Source: Rhizobium indicum
GTDB taxonomy: Bacteria; Pseudomonadota; Alphaproteobacteria; Rhizobiales; Rhizobiaceae
Direction: 5' to 3'
NCBI RefSeq assembly: GCF_005862305.2
Contig: NZ_CP054021.1
Location: 2,294,001-2,358,000, forward strand
Length of the DNA stretch: 64,000 bases
Shown in pieces: positions 36,083 through 44,568 of this stretch (the stretch's first letter is position 1; each line of letters begins with the position of its first letter). The notes beneath the pieces were generated by a model. That model did no database searches, was not told where the DNA came from, and worked only from the letters and a program-made list of their open reading frames with translations. A program made the translations under genes and the position numbers.

Positions 36083-36133
36083 GCGCCGCGCGTCCACCAG
36101 GACGCGCTAAGGACGCTCTGCCACTTTGAATGG
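36082..36133. repeat. RIME1-like element, partial tandem copy
   Basis: The first half of the preceding element repeated directly after it (AGCGCCGCGCGTCC, then ACGCGCTAAGGACGCTCTG and CTTTGAAT), lacking the long second hairpin. It ends just before the cupin gene stop. Confidence 0.75.
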
Positions 36134-36143
36134 GCGGCGAAAA

Positions 36144-36647
36144 TCAGGCGGCGATGCCCTGGTTGCCGCTGTTGCGCAGCATGTTGCGGAGGCGGTAGGC
36201 GATCGCCAAGGGCTTCGGGAAGGGCTTGCGCAGGAAGGCGACCTTGCGGACGTAATTGTCGACCCGCCAGCTTGCCCAGGTTCCACCGGCGAAAAAGGCG
36301 ACGTCGCCGGCGCGCAGAGTTCGTTCGGTGCCGTCCTCGGCGGTGATATGGACCTCGCCTTCGAGGATCATCACCGTCTCGTCCCAGCCGAAATACCAGC
36401 GGAATTCGCCCGCCGTGCAATCCCAGATCGCCGTCAGCGATGCTTCGTCATGGCCGCGCGAATGTTCGGCGGTGCGGGCCTGCGGATTGCCGCTGATAAC
36501 CCAGTCCGGATTGATCGGCGTGGATTTCAGCGGCAGCAGATCGCTCGCATGCGCGACGAAGGATTTTCCGGCCGGCTTCGCCACGGCATACGGCACCGAG
36601 CGCGCGGCCATGGCGACCGCACTTGCAAGCATCAGCTTCCAGGCCAT
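36144..36647 (-). CDS. Cupin-domain protein (cupin_3 / DUF861)
   Basis: 167 aa from the ATG at 36647 (MAWKLMLASAVAMAARSVPY). Single cupin core GWDETVMILEGEVHITAEDG, then LRAGDVAFFAGGTWASWRV, typical of the EutQ/DUF861 type. The usual metal histidines are reduced: the first motif has no His pair, so metal binding is doubtful. The N-terminus may be a signal or anchor. Located between yraN and gshB and beside two palindromic repeats, suggesting later insertion. Confidence 0.8.
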   Translation of the reverse strand: MAWKLMLASAVAMAARSVPYAVAKPAGKSFVAHASDLLPLKSTPINPDWVISGNPQARTAEHSRGHDEASLTAIWDCTAGEFRWYFGWDETVMILEGEVHITAEDGTERTLRAGDVAFFAGGTWASWRVDNYVRKVAFLRKPFPKPLAIAYRLRNMLRNSGNQGIAA

Positions 36648-36760
36648 GAAACAACCCCCAATTGCTACCCTACCGAGTCGATAGCAGAGAGTCGTAAGGA
36701 CCTCGTTCAAGCGGGGACTAAAATTTTAACGATCCGGAAATCGGATGGGGCGAAAGGAGG

Positions 36761-37129
36761 TCAGAAGGCATCAATAAAATGCCGCGGCAGCCGGCCCGGC
36801 ATGATCGCCACGATATCATAACGCTGGGAAAGGCGGGCCTGATCCGCCTGGCGGGCAAGCCAGAGATCGCTTGCCGCCCGTATCCGCTTTTGTGCGGCGA
36901 CAGAGACGGCGTCGACCGCCGCCGCCTCGCCATGGCGGGCCTTGACCTCGACGAAGACGGCGAGATCGCCCTTGCGGGCGATGATATCGATCTCGCCGAG
37001 CCGGGTGCGGTGTCGCAGCGCCAGGATGCGGTAGCCCTTCAGCATCAGGAAGACGGCCGCGACATATTCCGACATGCGGCCCCGGCGCAGCGCCTTCCTT
37101 CTGATCGCGGTGAGATCATTATCGCCCAT
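36761..37129 (-). CDS. YraN/UPF0102 endonuclease-fold protein
   Basis: 122 aa from the ATG at 37129 (MGDNDLTAIRRKALRRGRMS). Restriction-endonuclease-like fold: GEIDIIARKGDLAVFVEVKAR carries the PD-(D/E)xK-type Asp and EVK. Function unknown; rsmI neighbours it in many bacteria. Overlaps the rsmI 3' end by 11 bp, so the pair is co-translated. Confidence 0.9.
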   Translation of the reverse strand: MGDNDLTAIRRKALRRGRMSEYVAAVFLMLKGYRILALRHRTRLGEIDIIARKGDLAVFVEVKARHGEAAAVDAVSVAAQKRIRAASDLWLARQADQARLSQRYDIVAIMPGRLPRHFIDAF

Positions 37130-38036
37130 CGGCGTTCTTGATCTCCAGCAGGCGCTGGTAGAGCACCTTGCGCGGCAGGCCGGTGAGGCGGGCGGCTTCG
37201 GTGGCGGCGCCTGCCGTCGGCATTGACTTCGACAGGTCGGCCAGCACGGCTTCGACATCGGCCTTAGACGTCTCGACCGGCTCCGGCGGACCGATCACCA
37301 GGACGATCTCGCCCTTGACGTTTTCCACCTGCTGATAATGCGCCGCAAGGTCGGCAAGCGTGCCGCGGCGGAACTCCTCATAGGTCTTGGTCAGCTCGCG
37401 GCAGACGGAGGCGGGCCGAGTGCCGCCCAGCACATCGGCGGCGGCCAGAAGCGTTGCGCCGATGCGATGCGGCGATTCAAAGAAGATCAGCGTCGCGGGC
37501 GCTGCTGCAAGTTCACCGAGGCGGTCGCGGCGGGCCTTGTCCTTGGCCGGCAGGAAACCGGCGAAAAGGAAAGCATCGTTCGGCAGACCGGAGCCGACAA
37601 GGGCTGCGAGCGGCGCGGAGGCGCCGGGAATGGGAATGACACGGTAACCTGCCGCTATCGCCTGTTGCGCCAGCCGATAGCCTGGATCGGAAACCAGCGG
37701 CGTGCCGGCATCCGAAACCAGCGCCACCGATCGCCCGGCTTCGAGCGCCTGCAGCAGCCTTGGGCCAGCTTCGTCGGCATTGTGCTCATGATAGGCAAAG
37801 GGGCGGTTCTGGATGCCGTAGCGGTCGAGCAGCACGCGGGTGACGCGCGTATCCTCGCAGGCAAGCACATCGGCGCCGGCCAGCGTTTCGAGCGCCCGCA
37901 GGGTGATGTCGCCGAGATTGCCGATTGGAGTGGCGACCAGATAGAGCGCCGGCTCCAGCGGCCGCGCCGGCACCGTTGCATTGTGCAGGCGGAAGCTTCG
38001 CCGGGTGGCGGCGTCCGCTGTCGTTTCCTCATTCAT
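37119..38036 (-). CDS. rsmI: 16S rRNA (cytidine1402-2'-O)-methyltransferase
   Basis: 305 aa from the ATG at 38036 (MNEETTADAATRRSFRLHNA). SAM-dependent enzyme modifying C1402 in the decoding centre. Motifs: LYLVATPIGNLGDITLRAL, CEDTRVT, SDAGTPLVSDPGYRL and IPGASA. The open frame upstream to 38186 has no homology. First gene of the minus-strand block; divergent from dnaN across 259 bp. Confidence 0.94.
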   Translation of the reverse strand: MNEETTADAATRRSFRLHNATVPARPLEPALYLVATPIGNLGDITLRALETLAGADVLACEDTRVTRVLLDRYGIQNRPFAYHEHNADEAGPRLLQALEAGRSVALVSDAGTPLVSDPGYRLAQQAIAAGYRVIPIPGASAPLAALVGSGLPNDAFLFAGFLPAKDKARRDRLGELAAAPATLIFFESPHRIGATLLAAADVLGGTRPASVCRELTKTYEEFRRGTLADLAAHYQQVENVKGEIVLVIGPPEPVETSKADVEAVLADLSKSMPTAGAATEAARLTGLPRKVLYQRLLEIKNADGR

Positions 38037-38295
38037 GCCATTTGCTTTCGTCCCGCCGGCTCGTCGCCGGCATCGAACCCTTATGGGCGAGCCGCACCGC
38101 TTCGGCAAGGGTTCGGATTTCTGTGAGCATTGCTCTGGAAAACCGCAAATGCAGGGGTGCCGACGTCCATGCCTCTTGCAAAGCAATGCTGAAGTCTGCC
38201 ATTTTGCCCGTCCACTCCCCCGGCCTCAAGCCGGGACAGCATTCTTCGGGTGCTCGACGCGCCCGGACAGTCACGGTCGAAAGCGGTAGCATCCC

Positions 38296-39414
38296 ATGCG
38301 TATTACTATTGAGCGGTCAAACCTGTTGAAATCGCTGAACCACGTCCACCGCGTGGTCGAACGTCGCAACACGATCCCGATCCTGTCCAACGTATTGCTC
38401 AAGGCCGACGGCCAAAAGCTCGACATGAAGGCGACCGACCTCGACCTCGAAATCACCGAGGCGACCCCTGCTAGCGTCGAGCAGCCCGGCGCCACCACCG
38501 TTCCCGCGCATCTCCTCTACGATATCGTGCGCAAGCTTTCCGACGGCTCGGAAGTGCTGCTTGCCACCAGCCCGGATGGCGGCGCGATGACCGTGCAGTC
38601 CGGCCGCTCGAAATTCTCGCTTCAGTGCCTGCCGGAATCGGACTTCCCGGATCTCACAGCCGGCACCTTCACCCATTCCTTCAAGCTGAAGGCGGCCGAT
38701 CTGAAGATGCTGATCGACCGCACGCAGTTCGCGATCTCGACGGAAGAGACGCGTTATTATCTGAACGGCATCTTCTTCCACACGATCGAGAGCAACGGCC
38801 AGCTGAAGCTGAGGGCGGTTGCGACCGACGGCCACCGGCTGGCGCGCGCCGATGTCGATGCGCCCTCCGGCTCCGAAGGCATGCCCGGCATCATCATTCC
38901 GCGCAAGACGGTCGGCGAGTTGCAGAAGCTGGTCGACAATCCCGAGGTGATGGTGACCGTCGAGGTCTCCGACGCCAAGATCCGGCTGACCATCGGCTCG
39001 ATCGTCATGACCTCGAAACTGATCGACGGCACCTTCCCGGATTATCAGCGCGTTATCCCCACCGGCAACGACAAGGAAATGCGGGTCGACTGCACGAGTT
39101 TCGCACAGGCCGTCGACCGCGTCTCGACGATCTCCTCCGAGCGTGGACGCGCCGTCAAGCTGGCGCTTTCCGAGGGGCAGCTGATGCTGACCGTCAACAA
39201 TCCCGATTCCGGCAGCGCGACGGAAGAAGTCGCCGTCGGCTACGACACGGATGCGATGGAAATCGGCTTCAACGCCAAATACCTGCTCGACATCACCGCC
39301 CAGCTTTCCGGCGAGGAAGCGATCTTCCTGCTTGCCGATGCCGGCTCGCCGACGCTGATCCGCGACACGGCGGGCGACGATGCACTCTATGTGCTGATGC
39401 CGATGCGCGTCTGA
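38296..39414 (+). CDS. dnaN: DNA polymerase III beta subunit (sliding clamp)
   Basis: 372 aa ring-forming processivity clamp. The start MRITIERSNLLKSLNHVHRV and the end LYVLMPMRV (the conserved M-P-M-R-[LV] tail) are standard. Three clamp domains of about 120 residues. dnaA and recF are not adjacent, as usual for Rhizobiales, so this locus is not evidence for the origin. Confidence 0.97.
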   Translation: MRITIERSNLLKSLNHVHRVVERRNTIPILSNVLLKADGQKLDMKATDLDLEITEATPASVEQPGATTVPAHLLYDIVRKLSDGSEVLLATSPDGGAMTVQSGRSKFSLQCLPESDFPDLTAGTFTHSFKLKAADLKMLIDRTQFAISTEETRYYLNGIFFHTIESNGQLKLRAVATDGHRLARADVDAPSGSEGMPGIIIPRKTVGELQKLVDNPEVMVTVEVSDAKIRLTIGSIVMTSKLIDGTFPDYQRVIPTGNDKEMRVDCTSFAQAVDRVSTISSERGRAVKLALSEGQLMLTVNNPDSGSATEEVAVGYDTDAMEIGFNAKYLLDITAQLSGEEAIFLLADAGSPTLIRDTAGDDALYVLMPMRV

Positions 39415-39468
39415 CGGGAACGAAGGCCGCCCGCTGCCGTTTTTCCTCCTGTCAAAACGGAGGATCCC

Positions 39469-40380
39469 ATGACCAAAAAGACGGGAGCGGTGCGCATCGG
39501 CATATCCGGCTGGACCTATACGCCCTGGCGCGGCCAATTCTACCCGAAGGACCTGCCGCAGAAGCAGGAGCTTTCCTACGCCGCCCGGCACTTCCGGTCG
39601 ATCGAGATCAACGGAACCTTCTACGGATTGCAGCGACCCGAAAGTTTCGGCCACTGGCGCGACGAGACGCCGGATGATTTCGTCTTCGCGGTCAAGGGAC
39701 CGCGCTTCATCACCCATATGCTGCGGCTGCAGAATATCGAGACGGCGCTCGCCAATTTCCTCGCTTCCGGTCTGCTGCGGCTTGGCCCCAAACTCGGGCC
39801 GATCCTCTGGCAATTCCCGCCGAACATGGCCTTCGACCCGTCCCTGTTTGACAGTTTCTTGTCGCTGCTGCCGCATGACCGCGACGCGGCGATAGCGCTT
39901 GCCAAGCGGCATGACGGGCACATCAAGGGACCGGCCTGGCTTGAAAGCGACGGGCACCAACCGATCCGCCATGCGCTCGAAATCCGCCACGAGAGCTTCC
40001 GCTCGCTGGCTTTCATCGAAATGCTCAGGCGTCACAGGGTCGCACTCGTCTGCGCCGATACGGTGAAATGGCCGCTGCTGATGGATGTCACCGCCGATTT
40101 CAGCTACTGCCGCCTGCATGGCTCGGAAAAGCTCTATGTCAGCGGCTACGATGACAAAGCACTCGACATATGGGCGCAACGTATCCGCGCCTGGGCCACG
40201 GGCGGAGAACCCGAGAATGCGACGCGGGTGCTGGCGCCCGTAGCGGCGCGCAACAAGGGCCGCGACGTCTATCTCTATTTCGACAATACCGACGTGAAGC
40301 TGCGTGCCCCAGTCGACGCCGATCACTTGAGCGAAAGGCTCGCCGATCTCATGCCCGGTTCAGCGCCGAAAGCCGCATGA
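39469..40380 (+). CDS. DUF72 (YecE-like) protein
   Basis: 303 aa TIM-barrel-like family of unknown function. Hallmarks: IGISGWTYTPWRGQFYP (about 9-25), EINGTFYGLQRPESF and FAVKGPRFITHMLRL. GGAGG before the ATG. It follows dnaN by 54 bp. No enzymatic role is established. Confidence 0.88.
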   Translation: MTKKTGAVRIGISGWTYTPWRGQFYPKDLPQKQELSYAARHFRSIEINGTFYGLQRPESFGHWRDETPDDFVFAVKGPRFITHMLRLQNIETALANFLASGLLRLGPKLGPILWQFPPNMAFDPSLFDSFLSLLPHDRDAAIALAKRHDGHIKGPAWLESDGHQPIRHALEIRHESFRSLAFIEMLRRHRVALVCADTVKWPLLMDVTADFSYCRLHGSEKLYVSGYDDKALDIWAQRIRAWATGGEPENATRVLAPVAARNKGRDVYLYFDNTDVKLRAPVDADHLSERLADLMPGSAPKAA

Positions 40381-40475
40381 ACTGTTGATGCCGATGTCCT
40401 TGTTGCGAAAATCCTTGTCCCTTAAGCGACAAGCGGCATATTAAGGCATTCGATCAACATGCGGATGGGTGGAGA

Positions 40476-41075
40476 ATGAGCTTACGGGTCAAGGTGAAGG
40501 AACGGTTCGGGAAGAGGTTCGACGACGAGATCCGCTTCTTCCGGGGCATGATGCAGGGGCCGAAGACGGTGGGCTCGATCGTGCCGACCTCCTCGATCAC
40601 GGCCAAGCGCATGGCAAGCGTCGTCGACATCCATTCCGGGCTGCCGGTGCTTGAACTCGGACCGGGCACGGGCGCCATCACCAAGGCCATTCTCGGCCGC
40701 GGCGTCCGTCCGGAAAATCTCGTCGCAATCGAATATTCGACGGATTTTCATAAACATCTGCAGCGGACCTATCCCGGCGTGCACTTCATCAACGGCGATG
40801 CCTTCGATCTTCAGGCCACCCTTGGCAATTTCAGCGGTCTCACCTTCGATTCCGTCGTCTCGGGCATTCCGCTGCTGAATTTCCCGATGGCGAAGCGCAT
40901 CTCGCTGCTCGAAAGCCTGCTCGATCGACTGCCGGCCGGCCGGCCGATGGTGCAGATTTCCTATGGCGCGATCTCGCCGATCGCCGCCAATCCCGACCGC
41001 TACCATATCCAGCATTTCGACTTCGTCATGCGCAATATTCCGCCGGCGCAGCTCTGGATCTATAAGCGCGGCTAA
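40476..41075 (+). CDS. pmtA: PmtA, phospholipid N-methyltransferase
   Basis: 199 aa, Sinorhizobium-type SAM-dependent methyltransferase that converts phosphatidylethanolamine through three methylations to phosphatidylcholine, a membrane lipid important in rhizobia-plant interaction. SAM motif I LELGPGTGAITKAIL (about 60-74), the N-terminal RFFRGMMQGPKTVGSIVPTS typical of PmtA, and GIPLLNFP. One base separates its stop region from the next gene, indicating an operon with the phosphatase-like gene and pyrF. Confidence 0.92.
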   Translation: MSLRVKVKERFGKRFDDEIRFFRGMMQGPKTVGSIVPTSSITAKRMASVVDIHSGLPVLELGPGTGAITKAILGRGVRPENLVAIEYSTDFHKHLQRTYPGVHFINGDAFDLQATLGNFSGLTFDSVVSGIPLLNFPMAKRISLLESLLDRLPAGRPMVQISYGAISPIAANPDRYHIQHFDFVMRNIPPAQLWIYKRG

Positions 41076-41076
41076 G

Positions 41077-41658
41077 ATGTTCGGGATCTACATCACTCAT
41101 CCGCAGGTCAGGATCGACGCCAACGTGCCAGTGCCGAAATGGGGACTTTCCGATGTCGGCGCGGCGCGCGCCCGCAAAGCGGCAGAGAGCGGCTGGGCCA
41201 AGCAATTGCGGCGCATCGTCTCCAGCGACGAGACGAAGGCGATCGAGACGGCCGAAATTCTGGCGAAAGCTTCCGGTGTGACCGTGGAGATCGTCCACGC
41301 GACCCACGAAAACGACCGCACGGCCACCGGCTTCCTGCCGCCGCCGCAATTCGAAGAGGCGGCCGACTGGTTCTTCGCCCATCCGGAACAAAGCTTCAAA
41401 GGCTGGGAGCGCGCCGTCGACGCGCAGGCCCGCATCGTCGAGGCCGTTAATGCCGTTCTCGCCACGCATGATGCGACAGCGCCGATCGCCTTTGTCGGCC
41501 ACGGCGGCGTCGGCACGCTGCTCAAATGCCATCTGGCGGGCAGCCCGATCGCGCGCGACCGCGACCAGCCCGGCGGCGGCGGCAATCTCTATGCTTTCGG
41601 TCTTGCGGATCGGCGCCTAACATGCGACTGGACGCCCATCGAAGACTGGCAGGGGTGA
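41077..41658 (+). CDS. Histidine phosphatase-superfamily protein with altered RHG motif
   Basis: 193 aa from the ATG at 41077. Shape of a phosphoglycerate mutase-like phosphatase: the N-terminal strand with a His (YITHPQV, residues about 5-11), SSDETKAIETAEILA, and the second His in FVGHGGVGTLL. The signature Arg-His-Gly is Thr-His-Pro here, so the nucleophilic His remains but the phosphate-pocket Arg is missing. It may be a weak or non-canonical phosphatase. In operon between pmtA and pyrF. Confidence 0.8.
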   Translation: MFGIYITHPQVRIDANVPVPKWGLSDVGAARARKAAESGWAKQLRRIVSSDETKAIETAEILAKASGVTVEIVHATHENDRTATGFLPPPQFEEAADWFFAHPEQSFKGWERAVDAQARIVEAVNAVLATHDATAPIAFVGHGGVGTLLKCHLAGSPIARDRDQPGGGGNLYAFGLADRRLTCDWTPIEDWQG

Positions 41659-41664
41659 CTTCAG

Positions 41665-42372
41665 ATGGACGCACGCGAGCGGTTGATCGTCGGCCTGGAT
41701 GTTCCAACGATCGGCGAGGCGGAAAGACTGGTTTCCACGCTCGGCGACGACATTCTCTTCTACAAGATCGGCTATCAGCTGGTCTTTGCCGGCGGCCTGG
41801 AATTCGCCCGTGATCTTGCCGCCAGCGGCAAGAAGATCTTTCTCGACATGAAGCTGCTCGACATCGACAACACCGTTGCCTCCGGCGTCGAGAACATCGC
41901 CAAGATGGGCATGTCGATGCTGACGCTGCATGCCTATCCGAAAGCCATGAAGGCGGCGGTCGAGGCCGCGGCCGGCTCCGGCCTCTGCCTGCTGGGCGTG
42001 ACCGTGCTGACCTCGATGGATGCCGACGACCTCGCCGAGGCCGGCTACAGCCAGGATCCGCACAGCCTGGTGCTGCGCCGCGCCGAACAGGCGCGCACAG
42101 CCGGTATGGGCGGTATCGTCTGCTCGGCGGAGGAAGCGGCTGCGGTGCGCGAAATCGTCGGACCCGACATGGCGATCGTCACCCCCGGCATTCGCCCTGA
42201 TGGTAGCGACAAGGGCGACCAGAAGCGGGTGATGACGCCTTTCGACGCGCTGAAGGCAGGAGCGACGCATCTCGTCGTCGGCCGGCCTGTCGTCAAGGCG
42301 CCGGATCCCCGGGATGCCGCCCGCGCGATCCTCAGCGAGATGGTGACGGCACTCTGGCCGGCAAACCGCTAA
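41665..42372 (+). CDS. pyrF: Orotidine 5'-phosphate decarboxylase
   Basis: 235 aa, last step of UMP synthesis. Catalytic Asp61-Lys63-Asp66-Asp68 lie in [19 protein letters not shown] and the phosphate site VVGRPV follow. Type I bacterial enzyme of normal length. Starts 6 bp after the phosphatase-like gene. Confidence 0.95.
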   Translation: MDARERLIVGLDVPTIGEAERLVSTLGDDILFYKIGYQLVFAGGLEFARDLAASGKKIFLDMKLLDIDNTVASGVENIAKMGMSMLTLHAYPKAMKAAVEAAAGSGLCLLGVTVLTSMDADDLAEAGYSQDPHSLVLRRAEQARTAGMGGIVCSAEEAAAVREIVGPDMAIVTPGIRPDGSDKGDQKRVMTPFDALKAGATHLVVGRPVVKAPDPRDAARAILSEMVTALWPANR

Positions 42373-42400
42373 TAGTTTCAACGACAAAAGGGAGAAGATC

Positions 42401-42688
42401 ATGGCCAAGGGATATTGGATCGCCCGCGTCGATGTTCGCGATGCCGAGCGCTACAAGGATTACGTGGCGGCGGCCAAGCCGGCCTTCGAAAAATATGGCG
42501 CGAATTTCCTGGCGCGCGGCGGCGCCTTTACCGAACTCGAGGGCAAGGCGCGCGTCCGCAACGTGGTGATCGAATTCCCGTCGATGCAGCATGCGGTCGA
42601 CTGCTATAATTCGCCGGAATACCAGATCGCCGCGAAAATCCGCCAGGAAGCCGCGGATGCGGAAATGGTCGTCGTCGAAGGCGTCTAG
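42401..42688 (+). CDS. DUF1330 protein
   Basis: 95 aa. Ferredoxin-like dimeric alpha/beta barrel family: GYWIARVDVRD, KYGANFLARGGAF and YNSPEYQIAAKIRQEAADAE are the conserved parts. Function unknown in the family. GGGAG upstream of the ATG. Its stop codon lies inside the start of a RIME1-like repeat. Likely the last gene of the pmtA-pyrF operon. Confidence 0.9.
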   Translation: MAKGYWIARVDVRDAERYKDYVAAAKPAFEKYGANFLARGGAFTELEGKARVRNVVIEFPSMQHAVDCYNSPEYQIAAKIRQEAADAEMVVVEGV

Positions 42689-42793
42689 AGCGCCGTGCGT
42701 CTTTCGGACGCACAAAGGACGCTCTAGCACTTTAAATCTACTCATCGTGCCTTCCGAAATCGATTCCGATTTTTGGAAGGCACGATGCGTTAG
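42687..42793. repeat. RIME1-like palindromic element (family 1, second full copy)
   Basis: Same plan as 35979-36082: AGAGCGCCGTGCGTC, a GTGCGTC/GACGCAC hairpin, AAGGACGCTCTAG, then a long hairpin with arms CATCGTGCCTTCC and GGAAGGCACGATG around a conserved AAATCGATTCCGATTTT-type centre. It overlaps the DUF1330 stop and may act as a 3' stabilising or terminating structure. Confidence 0.8.
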
Positions 42794-42905
42794 GCGCCCT
42801 CGCATTCGCAAAAAACTGACGGCGTGATGGGCCTTCCCGTCGCGCAGGGATTCGGCTAAGACGGAGCCAATCAAGCATTCCGCAAAGCCTTTCGAGGAGC
42901 CTGCC

Positions 42906-43886
42906 ATGACCCTTGCCAACCTGCCGCCGCTCGTCACCGTGTTCGGAGGGTCGGGCTTCGTGGGCAGGCACGTGGTTCGGGCGCTGGCCAAGCGCGGCTA
43001 TAACATCCGCGTCGCCGTGCGCCGTCCCGATCTCGCCGGCTTCCTGCAGCCGCTCGGCAATGTCGGCCAGATTTCCTTCGTGCAGGCGAACCTGCGCTAC
43101 CGCGGCTCGATCGATCGCGCCGTCGACGGTGCGAGCCACGTCGTCAACTGCGTCGGCATTCTGCAGGAGACCGGCCGCAACACTTTCGACGCCGTGCAGG
43201 AATTCGGCGGTCGTGCGATTGCTGAGGCGGCGCGCAGCGCGGGTGCGACGCTGACGCATATTTCGGCGATCGGCGCCGACGCGAAATCCGATTCGGACTA
43301 TGGCCGCACCAAGGGTCGCGCCGAAACGGCCATCCTCTCGGTCAAGCCCGATGCGGTGATCTTTCGTCCGTCGATCGTCTTCGGACCGGAGGACAGCTTC
43401 TTCAACAAGTTCGCCCAGATGGCGCGCATGTCGCCGATCCTGCCGCTCATCGGCGGCGGCAAGACGAAATTCCAGCCTGTCTATGTCGAAGATATCGCCG
43501 AGGCCGTCGCCCGCGCCGTCGACGGCAAGGTTGCCGGCGGCAAGGTCTATGAGCTTGGCGGGCCTGAGGTGCTCAGCTTCCGCGAATGTCTCGAGACGAT
43601 GCTGAAGGTAACGTGCCGCAAGAACCCGCTGGTATCCCTGCCCTTCGGCATCGCTTCGATGATCGGCAGCATCGCTTCGCTGGTCCCCTTCATAACGCCG
43701 CCGATCACGCCGGATCAGGTGCGCATGCTGAAGCGCGACAATATCGTCTCCCCGGAAGCCGAGGCGGAAGGCCGCACGTTGAAGGGCCTCGGCATTGCGC
43801 CCACCATGGTGGCATCGGTGCTCGGCTCCTATCTGGTGCACTATCGTCCGCACGGCCAGTACACCGGCACCGGCAAGGCCGCCTGA
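42906..43886 (+). CDS. NDUFA9-like NAD(P)-binding protein
   Basis: 326 aa atypical SDR. Rossmann motif TVFGGSGFVGRHVV (about 11-24); VVNCVGIL and SAIGAD.KSDSDYGRTKG replace the usual YxxxK context, as in the complex I accessory subunit NDUFA9/39 kDa group. Bacterial members are thought to bind quinone or NADPH, role unclear. GAGG precedes the ATG. Stand-alone gene. Confidence 0.85.
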   Translation: MTLANLPPLVTVFGGSGFVGRHVVRALAKRGYNIRVAVRRPDLAGFLQPLGNVGQISFVQANLRYRGSIDRAVDGASHVVNCVGILQETGRNTFDAVQEFGGRAIAEAARSAGATLTHISAIGADAKSDSDYGRTKGRAETAILSVKPDAVIFRPSIVFGPEDSFFNKFAQMARMSPILPLIGGGKTKFQPVYVEDIAEAVARAVDGKVAGGKVYELGGPEVLSFRECLETMLKVTCRKNPLVSLPFGIASMIGSIASLVPFITPPITPDQVRMLKRDNIVSPEAEAEGRTLKGLGIAPTMVASVLGSYLVHYRPHGQYTGTGKAA

Positions 43887-44170
43887 CCATCTTTTCCAAC
43901 CGATGAGATTGGCCGTCTGCGGATCCCGCGAGCGGCCTTTTGGCGTTGCCGTGTCCTGCAAAGCCCGGCGCAAGTTTGAAGTGTTTTGGTGCTCGGCATA
44001 TTCAGCGGCGTTGCATAAAAGACGCATCGGAAATTTTGTGGAATTAACACCAAATTTAGCAGGAACGTTTATTGCTATTTGTCATTCCACTGACTACCAA
44101 ACCCGCGCGTCTTCCAACGGACTCAACGCCTGCGGTCGCGCGCGGCAATCACTGTGAAAGGCAATTCTCA

Positions 44171-44323
44171 ATGGGCAAGTCAATCGCGCTCCTGTTTGCG
44201 TGTGCGGCGCTGGTTATCCTTGCAGGCTCTTTCGTTGCGCCCGGTTCGGTCGCGGCGGTAAAGGGCGATTGCTCGCCGGCCTACGGCGTCGATCCTTGCT
44301 CGACGGCTTCGATCATCCATTGA
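44171..44323 (+). CDS. Small exported protein, 50 aa
   Basis: MGKSIALLFACAALVILAGS followed by a short, Cys-containing mature part (VKGDCSPAYGVDPCSTASIIH). The N-terminus is a signal peptide; AAAGG lies about 10 bp upstream. Two cysteines suggest a disulfide in the periplasm. The frame is open 33 codons upstream but without protein character. No function recognised. Confidence 0.6.
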   Translation: MGKSIALLFACAALVILAGSFVAPGSVAAVKGDCSPAYGVDPCSTASIIH

Positions 44324-44521
44324 CGAAAAGCCCGGCCCTGCGCCGGCATCCTGCTCCAAGCAAGCAGTCGATCGAAACGCCTGATACAGGGCGCTTCTAG
44401 ATCATCGCTCAGTTTCGCCTGCTTCAAAGCGGCGGTGGGAGCGTTTCCCCTCAATGACCAACTGAAAAATTCGGCGCCTTGCCGGTAACCGGGTGCCTGT
44501 TTGTGCGGTCCGACGGGGCAT

Positions 44522-44553
44522 TTGCATTCGCGCCGGGAGTTGCGCGAATGCAA
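44522..44553 (-). terminator. Stem-loop after uppP (possible terminator)
   Basis: TTGCATTCGCGC and GCGCGAATGCAA form a perfect 12-bp stem with an 8-nt loop, 16 bp downstream of the uppP stop. There is no T run on the minus strand, so it may be a stability hairpin rather than an intrinsic terminator. Confidence 0.5.
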
Positions 44554-44568
44554 TGCAGGGCGGGTGTC

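Noticed and set aside
38037..38295. Replication origin next to dnaN
   Set aside because: No dnaA gene, no cluster of DnaA boxes seen, and dnaN is not an origin marker in Rhizobiales.
38317..40326. 669-codon open frame on the minus strand
   Set aside because: It lies opposite dnaN and the DUF72 gene, both clearly real, and its translation is rich in Arg/His/Asp as expected for a shadow frame in GC-rich DNA.
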